Origin: Hydra vulgaris
Taxonomy: Eukaryota; Cnidaria; Hydrozoa; Anthoathecata; Hydridae
Length of the DNA stretch: 64,000 nucleotides
Assembly (NCBI RefSeq): GCF_038396675.1
Contig: NC_088926.1
Span: forward strand, 15,111,501 to 15,175,500
Direction of reading: 5' to 3'
Shown: positions 12,401 through 25,026 of the stretch, piece after piece
Numbering within the stretch: the first letter of the stretch is position 1
Layout of the letters: each line of letters opens with the position of its first letter
Notes under the pieces: generated by a model
What the model was told of the DNA's origin: nothing
Databases searched by the model: none
The model's input: only the letters and a program-made list of their open reading frames with translations
Made by a program: the position numbers and the translations under genes

Positions 12401-15400
12401 GAAAAGTGTAGGCCTGAAAATGTAACATACATTGAATCAAAAAGACTTTTACAATTTATAACTTTATTCTAAACATTAAAAAATTACAATCTATAGCATT
12501 TTATTTCAACATTAAAACATCCTGTGCGCTTTTATCTTAAAAATAAGTACTTTTTATGTCATTTAAAAAATATATATAATAATTAAAAAAAAAAAATTTA
12601 ATTACTTATAAATTTAAACATATACTCTTACTTATTTTCAAAAAGCTGTACAAATCCTAATCAATCAAACCCTAACCAATCAAACCCTAACCAATGTGTG
12701 CATATGTATTATATTGATATCTCTATTTTAGTATTAGTTATCAGTTAATTTTTTTTGTATACTCTACCTCTAGAAAGTCAGTACCAGTTTATAACAACTT
12801 AGTGGGTAGAGGTTAAAAAGCAAAACAAAAAAACTAATAACATAATACCAAAAATAGAGATATCAATATAACTGACCGAAATATAACTTATAAACTGGTA
12901 CTGACTTTCTGGAGTTAAAGTACACTAAGACTATTTATAAAAATATTTAAAATTATAAAAATATTCAAGGGGTAAACAGATTCTATCTGTTGACCAGCTT
13001 CGCACCCCTTCTTCATCTATTAGGCTGGCGAAGATGTATTTTTAATACATTGTTTCCTGTTTAGAATGCTGAATGCTGGATCCTCTTGACTCAATGCATG
13101 GGTTTTGCTTGTGTCTCTGTTTTTATGACTAACTCATTCTATTATCTCCTAATGAGGGTGCAGCTCTAAAACTCAGTTTTATGGTTCTGAGGCCGGCTGG
13201 TAGTCAGGTTTACCAAACTCTGTGGTAGCTCTCAGAGAAGCTGATTCTATCAACAGCTGAAAAATGTCAAAGTATTACCAGTGCTATGTTGCGCATGAAT
13301 GGTGTCCCTGTTTGTACTTTTGGTGTGCATTGCCAAGGCCACATTTGGAGCCCTTTGTTACGGCTTAGGGTTTATTAATAGTAATGAGGCAATTGCTTGG
13401 GCTATTTAACAGTGTACTGAGTACTGTCTATGCTTTGAGTCAAGTTCTTTAACAAGTACTAAAAACTATAAAACATAAAAAACCATTGTCATCACCAAGT
13501 TCTTTAAACCTATCATTCACTAATATTCATGGTCTTCGAAGTAACTTTTCTTCTGTTGAGTCTTATCTCTTGCAAAGTTCACCAGACCTACTTGCTCTTT
13601 GTGAGATTAATCTGAGTTCAGCTGTCATATCTTGTGATCTTAGTGTTGATGGTTATCTTCCTTTAATTCGTAAAGATTCCAATAGTCACATGCTTGACCT
13701 GAGCATTTACATTTGTAAGAACTCACCCATTTGTTGGGAAACTAGGTTCGAATCCACAGACGATTCTTTTATGTGCTTTCGTTTAGCACCACTTCACTCT
13801 ACTGCTTTTCTCTTTGTTCTATATTGCTCTACTTCATCTCAAGACTGCACTCTTTTCGATGTTATTTCTGATCAAATTGACCAAGCTCTCTCTCTTTATC
13901 CATTAGCCAATGTCGTTGTTGTTGGTGACTTTAATGCTCATCATATTGAATGGCTTAGCTCTAGTATCAGTGACTCTGCTGGTGTTAGGGCCCTCAACTT
14001 TTACTTTTCTCAATCTCTAACTCAAATAGTCAACTTTCCAAATCAATTTCCAGACAACCCGAATCATTTACCTTCTCTACTTGACTTATGTCTTGTTTCT
14101 GAACCTAGTCAGTGCTCAGTTTCTCCACATCCACCCTTAGGTGCTTCTGATCACAGTTTGATCTCTCTAAAACTATTATCTCATTCTTCTTCATCAACTG
14201 AATCCCTCTATCATCATACCTCTTACAACTACCTTAAAACTGACTGGGACTCTTTCTATGATTTTCTTTGTGATGGTCCTTGGGTAGAAATCTTTCATCT
14301 TCCTGTTGATATATGTGCTTCTTACATAACTTTGTGGATTCAGACAGGCATGGAATCTTTTATTCCCTCTCAAAGATTCCAGGTCAAGCCTCAGTCTTCT
14401 CCATAGTTTTCCTCACTTTGTGCTGCTGCAATTGCCAATCGAAACCGTTACTTCCATATCTATCAGCAATCTAATTCTCCATAAAACAGATGTCTGTTTT
14501 TTACTGCTAGAAACCATTGTAAAAAGGTTTTGTCTAATGCCAAAGCCTGCTATTCTCAGGTCATGAAATCTCGTATTTCATAACAAAAATTAGGATTTGC
14601 CCTTATTATTGATACTTTAATAGTATCAATAATAAGGGCAAATCTGTAATTCCACCTCTCTTGTATGATTCAGACTTTGTCACCTCACCAAAAGACAAAG
14701 CTGAACTGTTTGCTAAGAACTTTTCATCAAAATCATCTTTTGATTCCACTAGTTGCGTTCTACCTGATATAGCCATCAAACAGGTTGATCCATTGCTTGA
14801 CATTCGTATCACTCCAGCTTCTGTATCTAAAGTGATTTTCTCCTTAAACTCTTCTACAGCTTGTGGTCCAGACAACATACCTGTTATAGTCTTGCAGAAG
14901 TGTTCTCCGGAGCTGTTGTCTATACTTTCAAAACTATTCAACAAATGCTTATCAGAATCTTGTTTTCCAGCCTGGTGGAAAGCGGCATCTGTTATCCCTA
15001 TCTTCAAAAATTCTGGAAAGTGATCTGATTTGTCTAACTACCATCCCATTAGTTTTCTTCCTATCATAAGCAAGGTTTTGGAATCTTTAATTAACAAACA
15101 CTTAATCTCTCATCTTGAATCTAATAACTTACTTTCTGATCATCAATATGGATTTTGATCTTCTCGTTTTATAGCTGATTTGCTAGCAGTAATAACCAAT
15201 AGGTTTTATCGTGCTTTAGATAAAGGTGGAGAGATTAAGGCTATCGCTCTTGACATTTCTAAAACTTTTGATAAATTTTGCATGCTGGTCTTCTCCATAA
15301 GCTTTCTTCTTATGGTGTATCTGGTAACATCTTTAACATTATTGAATCCTTCTTTTCTAATCGTAGAATAAAAGTTGTTCTCAATGGACAGCACTCTTCT

Positions 15401-18400
15401 TCATATTCAGCAACTTCAAGGTTCAATCCTTGACCCTATACTCTTTTTGATTTACATTATCATTACAGATATTCTAAGGCGGAATTGTATGCTAATGATA
15501 CCATTTATTCTTGTCATGATAAAAAGCCAACACTCTCTGATTGCTTGGAGGGGGCATTTATAATTTTTAAATAAATTATATAAGTTTATATTTATTTGCC
15601 TCAATTTGAGCAAAATAAAAAATCATAATGCATAATTAAATGCTCTGCTAAAAAAATTCTAATCATATAAACACTTTTATTGAGGAATCTTTTTTAGTTG
15701 TAATAATTCTTTAACTTTTTGCATTCTATTGCAGTTAGAAAATATAAAATATTTTTTATAAATAGTAAAACCTTATTTATCTTTTTACTAATTTTTCCAT
15801 TGAATGAATAAAGTTGTTAATGAATAAATGGATAGATAGAGTAAAAATAGAGTAAAAAAACACTTGTGTAAAAAACAAATTTTATGGCACGATAAATAAT
15901 GCTTGTTATGTATATATTCTTGTAGAATTAACGTTGCTAACATATACTTGGAATGATTAAAAAAAGCAATTTTTTTTTTATGAATAAACAGAAACATATG
16001 AACAAACATGAAACTTAATACTATAATAATAACGAAATAATTTACAATGCAGTGTTATGTACAATGCAGTATTATGTACAATGCAGTGTTACTTCATTAA
16101 TAAAAGTCTTTATTCAGCTAATTTCAATAATTCTCTAAATACAAATCTTTTTCAAAAAAAAATTTTCGCTTTTTTTATTTATGATTTCTTTAAATGATGG
16201 GTGTGTAACATGGGAATATGATATTCTGAATGAATATTTTTTAATATTAAAATTTATGGCCAATGGTTATTCTACTACAGACAAAAGAATTTACCAACTC
16301 TAAGTGAAGAGTAAAAGAAAAGTGGGATACTCAACAGATAATGTTGCAAGTAAGGAAATCATTTCCTCCTTTAAAAAGACAGCTAATTTAACATCAAAAT
16401 CAACCTATCTGTTTAATGAAATATCAATTTATTATACCTTTTGAAAACTTTAAGATAAATAATTAGGAACATGTTACAAGATAATTGTAAAATAACAAGT
16501 AATCACAAATCTATCTTAATAAGATTTGTTATTAAAAAAATTTTAAATTTTAAAAAAGTCGTCATTCAAAATTAATATAAGGAACTATATGAGGGTGAGG
16601 CATTTCTGAGATACCTGAAAAAGAGGACTGTTGGTCATCAAGGAATACTTTTAAATTGCAGTTAAAGAGAGCCACTAATTAGAGTTGGAAGTTACTGGAA
16701 GAGAAAAGATGAAGGTTATAGAGCAAGATAACGATTGACAGGCAACTTGAAGGATTGCAAGTTATATGAATAAGAAAAGCAAGATGAAGGAAGCCAATTC
16801 CAAAGAACTGATGTTCGAGGAAAAAAATTAGAACAATAAGAGTTTTTGGAGCACTTAGGAACAGTCACAGAAAAAGGATGAGACTTTATTGAATGACAAG
16901 TAGCACAAGAATGAATTTTAGTAGATGGCACAAGAAACGCTAGCTCTTTAGAGCAGTGCCCATTATAGTATTTGTAGAAAAAAGAAAGAGAAGCAACATT
17001 ATGACGATGTGATAATGGTTGGAGGTTGGCTGCAAGAGCAGGTTCAATTATGTTTACAATGCGTTTTTACACCTTGTCTAAAAGAGAAAGGGCATCTTTA
17101 GAAGATCCGTCCCAGATATAACAAAAGTATACCATACAAGGCTGAATTTGAGATTTATAGAGATAGAGAATAGAATCCGGAGTAAGAAAATGTCAAGCTC
17201 AATAAAGTGATGCAACCTTAGCAGATGCTAATTTTGCAATAGATTTGATATTGATTTGCAATGGATTTGATATTGATAATGATTTGATATGCTAATTTTG
17301 CAATGGATTTGATGGTTTCCAAGAAAGATCGGAAATAAGAGTTAATTCTAAAAGATGAAGGATAGATGACTCATCGAGTACATTACTGTTCATAAATATA
17401 GGAAGATCTAAATTATTGCGATAACAATTGGCTGGAAAAAATTGAGTTTTATCTGAATTAAAGTTCACCAGCCACTGTGAGCCCCATGCTGTAGCAGAAG
17501 TGAGATCCTTTCCAAGCTTTTTAATTCTTTCAATATTCAAACATTGATCTTTTGAGCATGTTCACATGTCACAATATACTCTTCCAACTTATGAAAAAAG
17601 ATTCGCTGCTTTCATATCCATCATATATGACTGCACTATCACCTTTGCACTAAATTGTTTTCCCTCTTTATACATAAGAAAACCTTTATTTTTAAACTCT
17701 TCTATGTCAGAATTAAAGACAGACAATGATTAAAGAGTTTCTCTTGATTCTTTTCTCATTTAAAGACTTAGCGCTTTGTGACTCAGTGGGGCATTTTGTG
17801 ACTTTTGCAACCATATTAATAAACCTGCTTCTCTTTCAAGTCAAAATGGACAAAACATTATCAGTATGGTATTGCAGTGTTAACATTATCTTTTTAATTA
17901 AATATTGCATGGCTTCCACTACCATCAAATCCAAACTTTATTTTCATTAGTATATTTTCAATATTTATATCTAAAGAGATGCTCTCTAATATCCTTTGCA
18001 TCGCCAGTTCAATAGCCTGAAATAGACTGAAGTAAATACAAGAATAAAGTTTAAGATAATTCATAATAATTGGTGCTACTTCAGATTGTTTTTTTCTGAG
18101 ATGTTTCCAAGGCAATATATCAAAACAAGCAGTTGAAAGAGTTTTTTTTTGGTTTGTATATGAATGCCTACCAAGAGCACAATTTGTTTAAATTGACATT
18201 ATTTCAATTGGAAACTTATTGAAAGATTTATTCTTTAACAAGACTGGTAAGGAAACCTTGCTCTTCAAGCAGGGTTTCTTTACCAACCTTGAATTGCATG
18301 CCAGCGTAGCTCATTTTTTTATGTTTTTTTTTCTTCAGATGCAGATATATTTTACAAAAATTTTAACTAAAGGGTTATTCTTTTAGTTTTTTTCTTGAAA

Positions 18401-21400
18401 AGTGTTAAGCTGGCACAATTTAGTTAAAAAACATCTTATTCATTTTTGTTATAGGAGTTTAAAAATATATAGGTTTACTAGTACCAACTTAGCACTTTTT
18501 GATATAAATTATTTTTTCTGATAAAAAATTAGTTAAAAAACACTAAAATTTTGCTAAATTTTATTTCATTAGGTATTACATGTAAAAAAAAATTTGTGCA
18601 ATAATCTATGAAGTTAATATTCACATTTCCATAAACTGCAGTTTAAGAATGTTTTTACATACAATTATCACATTAGCACTGCTTATATAGTGACATTTTT
18701 TCTTATATAATGCCAAAAATGACTTTTATGTATCATATACACCTATTTCTTTTCTTTTGCAACGAATTTACGTTATTCAAATTAGTACATATTCTAAACA
18801 AATCATGCTTTTGAAGTAATTTTTTTTAATGAACTGGAATTTCATTTAGCTTTCCATAACAATTAACTTAAATTTATTTTGGTAAAATTGATTTTGAGCA
18901 ATGTCCGCTGTTTGGCCCACTGTGAGATGGTTTAAATACTTGAATCAATGTATCATAAATTGTATCAACGGCAAAACTGTGTCAATATACCTATGTATCA
19001 TAAACTATACCAACAGCAAAATTAATTAATAAATTTTTTGTATTTTATGAGTGACTGAGCTGGGTAATTATTTTAGAATATAAAATTTAAGGATGTTAAG
19101 CAGATTTCTAATTAAAGTAATCATATTATAAGGTTTAAAACTAATAATAGTATTAATAAAATAGTCTGGGGTCACACTGGAGGTAGAAAGAAAACATAAA
19201 ATGTTATTAAATTTTGAACTCAAAATTAAACAAAACTTGAAAAGAACAAAATTTTGAAAAAACAAACTATTTAACTAAGTTCTTACCATTATGCTCATAA
19301 ATTGGAATTAATTTTATAAAACATTTAATTGCTTCACTTGATTGATTTATAATGCAAATTTTTGTTGAGTGAGTACTCAATAATCAACTCATCGTGCACA
19401 TCTTTTTTGCTTAAAAGTATGCAAATTTTTTTAGTGTAAAATAGAATTTTGTTATTAAAGTAATATAATTTTTTATTTTAATAAATTTAAAACAGAAAGA
19501 AAAAAAATAGCCCTCTTGTGTTGCCATCTTAGCAGTTTTCTCCATTTGAAATTTCACGCCAGTACATGAAAAAACGCTGGCAGGATGGTCATTTTTAAGT
19601 TATCTAGCGCAATTTAAAAAATTAATTTTTTTCTGCTATTTAAATTAAAATAAAAATAGCCAAAAGAATGCTTTGAATAAATACTAGATAAAAACTGTAA
19701 TTTTTCTTACTTTCCTGTCATAAAATTGATATCTTTTTGGCAAAGAAAAACGTTTTAAACTGAACTGCACATTATTTCAGTGTCACCATATATTAAAATT
19801 TTTATATAAAAACTTGTTGTTTTTTAAGTTGAATTTCATCAATCTCTTAAGGAGCTAGTTTAAAACTTAAATTTGTTGATGAAGAATTGCTTACGCTTTT
19901 GCTGCACAAGAGTTAACCTTGATTATTTGGAACTGATTATACACTTAAGGTGTTGTTACTTAAATTTAAAGTTATTTGTTTATTTACATTTAGATGTTTA
20001 AATTTAGAAATTTATTAAAATAAAAAATTATATTACTGTAAAAACAAAATTCTGTTATACAAAAAAAAAGTGTGTTGTGATGTATCTTTTGTTTCTTGTA
20101 AGACTTGCCTCATTAACTGATAAATTATAATTAAAACAAATTTTAAAATCAAATAATTAAAATCAGATATTATTGGCGATAAATATAATGTGGCTTCTAT
20201 CTTTAAAAATTCTTGCAGAACACATCTAATTTTATCTTTTCTGCTGATCTGCACTTCAACCAGTTCTTCTTTATTCTTTAACTGATTCTTCTTAATTCTT
20301 CAACTGGTTTTTTTTGTTTATGATTTTTAATTGTTGTTGACCTCTCTAAAAAAATAATTATGCAATTTTGCTTTTGTTTGACTTATATTATCTAACTTCT
20401 CATGGCTAAATAAACGGACAAATTAATTGTCATAAAAACTAAATCTTATAAAATGGCTTATAAAAGCAAGTTGATAAATTGGCGATTATCTTTTAAATTA
20501 AACTGAATAATGTCTAAAAACAATAAAATAGAAAAACTTTCTCCTATCTCTCTCCTATCTTTATATTTTCCTGACTCATACATCATTCAACTTTTCAAGT
20601 CTTCTGTCAGCCATTTCCTTGCTTTTTAATGGTACTCTTTATTTTCTAGTAGCTCCAAACTTAATAGCGGTTGCTAGCAGTCATGTTGGGAGTGAATTAG
20701 TGTTTTAAGATAATAATAAAAAACTATCTGAATAACTATGGTTTGTGCACCAGGCTAGAAGAGAAAATTTTTTGTACAGCTGAAAATTAGTTTCTGTAAA
20801 TTACATTAAAGGCAACTTTACATATATGTTAATATAAAACTAAAGAAAAGATAAGTGAAACATTAAGTCATTAAAATTTCATTCTTTTCAAAAGTGGTAT
20901 TGAATAAAAAGGTCTAATGTAATTAAACATACTAAAGTGTAGCCCATTAATGCCCGGTCAGTTTCTATAGGGTACAATGAGGCTCATTGACATATTTTAA
21001 GTAGTACTTAACATTTTAAAGCTATAAGTTTCCATACTCCATAGCCTAATTAAAATTAATAAAAAATTGAACCAAAATTTTTTCAAGAGTCCTTTTTGTA
21101 ACTTTCCATCAATAATTATTTCCAGTAAATGATATGTAACATGTCTTTTATTGCTTCTAATATTCAAATTTATAAATAATATTACTTATAATTTTAAATT
21201 TAAACTAATTTTAAATTTAAATAATACAAACTTTTTATATTTTACTAATAAACACCATAAACTTACATCTATAAATATTTCTTTTGATGTTTGTTGAAAC
21301 GATGTATTTTCATATTTTACAATTTTAACGGATTCATTCAAATCATGATTTTGATATGCCACCTGTTGATTGGAAACTTCTTTTAATGGTGGATTGTTTA

Positions 21401-21500
21401 CTTTAATTGAAAAAAAATTAAACAGTTGAGACAACAGCCGTTTTCTAGTTCCTTTACCATTATTACCGTCAGATTTATTATCTAACAGATTATTATTCAT
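9404..21500 (-). CDS. FBXO4: F-box only protein 4-like (seven exons)
   Basis: Substrate-recognition subunit of an SCF (SKP1-CUL1-F-box) ubiquitin ligase; mammalian FBXO4 targets include TRF1 and cyclin D1. Exons read on the minus strand: 21500-21267, 12368-12157, 12038-11839, 11549-11477, 11185-11019, 10883-10717, 9478-9404. All junctions are GT-AG, phases join, and the sum is 1128 nt (375 aa plus stop; human is 387 aa). Residues about 74-115 form the F-box (FLHIFSYLDVFSLCQ...WW). Downstream blocks match FBXO4 in order: CCPENN, PRIVMFGSGL, GSGVTLQ, ELCTMVDAFIYI, PLLVLCVSPDANVRCIPV and a C-terminus near LAGILPGISWLA. This C-terminal part is the atypical GTPase-like domain. Intron 1 is 8.9 kb and full of transposons. 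The exon 5 donor (GTATGG) is the weakest call. Orthology is from recalled sequence. Confidence 0.9.
9737..10098. repeat. 178-bp tandem duplication in FBXO4 intron 6
   Basis: Two adjacent, nearly identical copies, each ending in ACTGGGGATAGTAGATGCAA (at 9881 and 10059). A small indel in the T-rich tract is the main difference. Confidence 0.92.
10107..10352. mobile_element. MITE of about 245 bp in FBXO4 intron 6
   Basis: The ends are inverted: CACCCCGTTCATACTGACGT at the left, and the right end reads back as TACCCCGTTCACACTGACCG. The inversion continues through the adjacent AAAACxxGTTTTATTTTAAA stretch. The interior is AT-rich and noncoding. No clear TSD; a TTA/TAA trinucleotide is possible. 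Confidence 0.8.
12369..12440 (-). repeat. 45-bp duplication of the FBXO4 exon 2 acceptor
   Basis: The stretch around the intron 1 acceptor and first exon 2 codons is present twice, 45 bp apart (acceptor AG|GCCTATAC with exon start 12368; upstream copy AG|GCCTACAC with exon start 12413). Use of the upstream acceptor would add 45 nt in frame, with no stop, encoding AYTFLHIYSINVTFQ before the normal F-box start. Confidence 0.85.
12700..12918. repeat. Nested inverted repeat in FBXO4 intron 1
   Basis: Two inverted pairs interlock: AGAAAGTCAGTACCAGTTTA pairs with its complement near 12890, and TATTGATATCTCTATTTT pairs with AAAATAGAGATATCAATA near 12850. This looks like two small palindromic elements, one rearranged into the other. 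Confidence 0.7.
13486..14406 (+). pseudogene. LINE endonuclease domain (APE type)
   Basis: About 306 codons open without a stop. The expected ATG reads ATTG at 13485, so the start is lost. The frame shows 'LSFTNIHGLRSNF' at the N-terminus, 'LALCEINL' where 'LxLxET' carries the catalytic Glu, 'VVVGDFNAHHIEWL' (catalytic GDFN block), and 'GASDHSLISL' (SDH block). These are the diagnostic APE-type endonuclease motifs of LINEs. A stop at 14404 separates it from the RT. Confidence 0.9.
14594..14645. repeat. Perfect hairpin between LINE EN and RT
   Basis: GATTTGCCCTTATTATTGATAC is followed after 7 bases by its exact complement, forming a 22-bp stem. It duplicates the linker in inverted orientation within the LINE body. 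Confidence 0.9.
14640..15563 (+). pseudogene. LINE reverse transcriptase domain, decayed
   Basis: Motif order is that of a LINE RT: 'NSSTACGPDNIPVIVLQ' near 14850 (RT0/1), 'FPAWWKAASVIPIFKNSGK' near 14970, 'YHPISFLPIISKVLESLINK' near 15040, 'LLSDHQYGF' near 15130, 'ALDISKTFDK' near 15250 (first catalytic Asp), and a degraded 'GSILDPILFLIYI' near 15430. The second catalytic box reads 'YANDT' in place of YADDT. Several stops and shifts make it inactive. Confidence 0.88.
16620..17560 (-). pseudogene. LINE reverse transcriptase 3' fragment, minus strand
   Basis: Reading leftward from 17545, the frame shows 'WLVNFNSDKTQFF' and 'LLELTLISDLSWKP', then degraded thumb/tail blocks. Near 16930-16720 comes 'HSIKSHPFSVTVPKCSKNSY...FPRTSVLWNWLPSSCF', the usual LINE C-terminal region. 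It lies in FBXO4 intron 1, opposite in orientation to the 13-15.5 kb copy and possibly from the same family. There are several stops. Confidence 0.85.
17570..21180. other. FBXO4 intron 1, 5' part: no recognised gene
   Basis: AT-rich intronic DNA. The only structures seen are a small hairpin near 18250 (GGAAACC...GGGTTTC) and a Transib-like GGCCCACTGTG motif at 18914-18924. Confidence 0.5.
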
Positions 21501-21618
21501 TTTATCTATTATATAAATTTAATATAATGTATATTTTTCCTAAAAATTACGAAATGCGAAATGACGTATTGTTTATGACGAGTACGGACCATAAGTACAA
21601 AGGTCGAGAAGTCATTTC
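21501..21618 (-). promoter_or_regulatory. FBXO4 upstream interval bounded by a hAT insertion
   Basis: Only 118 bp separate the FBXO4 ATG (21500) from the left end of the hAT element (21619). Any conserved upstream promoter sequence now lies beyond the 3.8-kb insertion, unless the 5' UTR is short and transcription starts here. No TATA or initiator is claimed. Confidence 0.35.
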
Positions 21619-21654
21619 TAGACACTAGATAATCGGTCTCGAGTCTCGATTACT

Positions 21655-21915
21655 CGTCTGGTATCGCTGCGATACCATACAGTATCGGTATCGAAATCAT
21701 GCGATACTGGTATCGAAAGTATCGTTAATGTTGGTACCGTTTGGTTTTGATGCGATACTTTACAGTATCGACTTCAAGATCATGCGATACTGGTATAGAA
21801 AGTATCGGTTATGTTGGTATCGTTTGGTCTCGGTGCGATACCTTACGGTATCGATATTGATACTAGTATCAAAAGTTATCGGTTATGTTGGTATTGTTTG
21901 GTACCAATAGTATCA
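21655..21915. repeat. Left subterminal GGTATCG repeats of the hAT element
   Basis: Many direct and inverted copies of GGTATCG / CGATACC / GCGATAC. The mirror cluster is at 25140-25375. Confidence 0.85.
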
Positions 21916-22439
21916 TTTGGTATTGCAACTCGGGTCATCATGAGAACTTCCATGTTATTTTTATAAACGATTTGTAATTTGAAAAAGTAAATTCGTATAA
22001 TTAATGACATATATATATGGCTCATTTTATTATAAAAAAAAAGTTCTCTAAGCTGGTAGTATGACATCATGTTTATCATTTAATTTCTTATCTGGTATCT
22101 TTGTTTTAATTTAAATAATTGTGTGGTACCACTTCTGTATTTTAATTTCTCATCTGTTATCCTTATTACAATTTTTTGAACCGTGATTAAAAGGCAAGAA
22201 AAGATTTTTTCAACATTTATTTCTATATTAAATTTTTACAAATTATTAAATTATGTTAAACGGTGTGTAAGGGCGGACAAAAAGATAAGGGAGGGGGGTA
22301 TTCGGGGTAAGCACTTCTTACTAAATGTTTTTTTATACTTTATCTCAAAAGGTAATTGCCGGCAATGTCGGGAAATAGTTCTAAAATTAATTACCGGCAG
22401 AATTATTATTAGATATAATAACTTAACTTTCAAACTCGT

Positions 22440-22508
22440 AAGTCTGCGTGACCAAGCGGATAAAGTTATGGCATATGAGTACGGAGTTTTAGGTTTAAGT
22501 CTTTCTTG
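22440..22508 (+). repeat. tRNA-like (SINE) fragment inside the hAT element
   Basis: Contains an A-box-like TGACCAAGCGGATAA and, about 45 bases on, a B-box-like GGTTTAAGTCT. The spacing suits a tRNA-derived SINE head. No poly-A tail or body was defined. Confidence 0.4.
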
Positions 22509-22992
22509 AGAATTTAATCTTTTTCAATTTTTTTTTTAACTAAAAATGCAGGTTTTTTTTACATTTTTACGTTATAACTATTATTGTTTATTAGCTATTA
22601 AGATTTAAAAAAAAATTAATTTAATTGGTGGAGCAATAATTCATAAATCGCAAAGCACAGTGTGCTAAATTGATGGCCAGGTTGTATGCCGGCCCACTCT
22701 GAATTTGTTTTTGTTTCATATAAAGATACCTAGTAACTAATTGTAAAAAAAAAAAAATTAAATTCACGCCTATCAAAGGGTCTTTTTTTAGTAATAATAT
22801 TTCTAAAATTATTTAACTCTTTTGACATTTTTTTAGAAGTAAAATTTACAGTAACGCCCCCAAACTTAATTTTGCCTTAGGCCCCAAGTGAATTCGAAGC
22901 GTCCCGGCCCTGTTGTTTTTAATAAAAATAAAATAATAATAAAAAAGTAAAACCATTTTATTTGTTATTAAACTGTATTTTACATTTTTAGG

Positions 22993-25026
22993 AGAATCTG
23001 CTCTGTGTAAAACTTGTGGAAATAAGCTTGCAACAAAGCAAGCAAATACTACTGGCTTGCGAAAGCATATTCAAACACAACATAGGAAGTTATTCGTCGA
23101 ACTTCAAAAAAAAGAAGACGAGCCGAGATCACAAGCAAATGAAGAACTAAACGTAATCGAGGCAGATGCTTCTGGATCCGCAAAAGATGTAGCCTTCAAA
23201 ACTCTCACTCTCCCGAACAAGGCGGTTACAAAAAAGTGACCACTTCAAGATCGGCGCCAATTAGTAGTTGATCATGACATCATTGCTTTGATTGCTACTG
23301 AGTGCTTGCCGTTCAGTTTTGCTGATTCTGAAAATTTTAGGAGGTTTATGAACAAAATATTACCAAATGCCACAATAAAGCATTCAACGACTTTCTCAAA
23401 AAATAAACTCCCTTAGCTTTACCATACACTGAAGCTAGTAATGTATGAAGTTATGGAAAAAGAGCTCATAGATCTTAATCAGGTTGCCATAACCACCGAC
23501 CACTGGACATCAAGGGCAAATGATTCATACATGTCCGTGACATTACATTATACCTCGCCAGACTTTGCCCTAAAGAAATTTACATTAGTACCGGGCCTAT
23601 TCAAAGAGCGACACACTGGTATCAACATTGCAAAAGCACTTGATAGCACACTCTCATATCCTGAATCATTAAAAAAAATACCCAATAAACTGTGTGTTAT
23701 TGATTAGGCATCAAATATGGCATGTGCTCTAAACAACAGTGTGTCTTTAATAACTAAAGAAGAAGGTTCTGTTACATGCAGTGATCACAAACTCAACACT
23801 GCACTTCAAAGAACAGTTGAGGGTACCCCGGAACTGAAAGATGTTTTTCTTAAAGCCAGTTCACTTACTACCAGGCTTTATAAATCGACAGCCTTCAGTA
23901 CTTCGTTGAAAGATGCTTGTTCTAGGTTAGATGTGAGTTATCTCAAAATACCCTCCACAGTAAGAACATTCCACAATGGAACAGCCATTATGATGTGCTG
24001 CACGTCATGCTTCGACTGAAGGTTCCACTTATATACTTACTCGATACAGAAGGTAATGATTGGAAGAAAACCGTACCTACAGATGAACAGTTCCTACTCT
24101 TTGAAGCTATTGTTCCAGTGCTTAAATCTGTTAAAGAATTATCAGTTTTTTATCTTCTGACACAGAGATCCGAATTGACATGTCACTGTGGGAAATAACA
24201 GCACTCATCGACTTCATCGAGAAAGAAAGAAATAATTATGTTACTCATGGAAACAACAAATTAGTGGAAAAATTCTTGGAGGACTTATTATCAGAACTAA
24301 ATAAGAGATTCCCAGACGAAGGCCATAAATAACCCGGCATTTGCACTAGGACATTACCTTCATTTTTTGTGGACATCTTCTTGATGTTGACGATGAAAAT
24401 ATTCAAAAACTGGTTGAAAACCATCTCACAACCAACGAATACTTTGAGAATTCTTCATTGTCTGTCCAAGCTCCAGTAATAACAACGGTAGTAACGATTC
24501 CGTTCCTGATAATGCACAAGGTTGGGAGGAAAATGAGTACAATATTATTTTAGCAAAATATAAGGAAGATACTAATTCACAACATATACATGAAAACCCT
24601 CCTATTAAACTTGAAATGGAAAAATACTAAAAAACAATAAGATCCGAAAATGCAGGAAAAACTGACACCTTAGCATGGTGGAAGCAACATGCAGCGGAAC
24701 TTCTTATCCTTTCAGGTGTTGCAAGATCTTGGTTGGCAACTCCACCAACCTCTGCATCATCTGAAAGAGCATTTTCTGCTTCTGGTCTTGTCATCACTGA
24801 TCGTAAATACAATCTCAATAGTGACAAGGCAGATAAGCTTGTATTTATAATGCAGAACTATTCTGCTCTTGAAAAAATGACGCATCGAACAAGAAAATGA
24901 AAGTGATATAGGACATGAATCAGACTTATCTTTGCCAATATTAATAGAAGAAAACCCTAAAATACCAACGAAAGTACGGCAAAAAAAAGAACAACGAATG
25001 AACGATAGCCAAAGTATTGTAGATTA
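22993..25026 (+). pseudogene. hAT transposase (BED-type), decayed
   Basis: After a TTTTTAG acceptor, the first block is a BED zinc finger: 'CKTCGNKL' then 'GLRKHIQTQH' (CxxC...HxxxxH). Near 23470-23640 comes 'AITTDHWTSRANDSYMSVTLHY', the catalytic 'TxDxWTS' block. Middle blocks are in several frames. The C-terminal dimerisation domain is clear at 24670-24870 ('WWKQHAAEL', 'ASSERAFSASGLVITDRKYNL'), the hAT-C signature. Frame breaks at 23239, 23705, 24018, 24196 and later show it is inactive. It resembles ZBED-type hAT proteins. Confidence 0.92.

Larger units (their letters stand above)
12970..15570 (+). mobile_element. CR1/L2-like non-LTR retrotransposon, decayed
   Basis: A LINE copy in sense relative to the window, antisense to FBXO4, inside FBXO4 intron 1. 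A G+C-richer leader (12970-13485) precedes an apurinic-endonuclease ORF. A reverse transcriptase region follows from about 14410. The copy has stops and frameshifts and lacks a clear 3' tail. Confidence 0.85.

Noticed and set aside
14606..15007. 133-codon minus-strand ORF over the LINE RT
   Set aside because: It is antisense to a recognisable RT frame and has no domain of its own.
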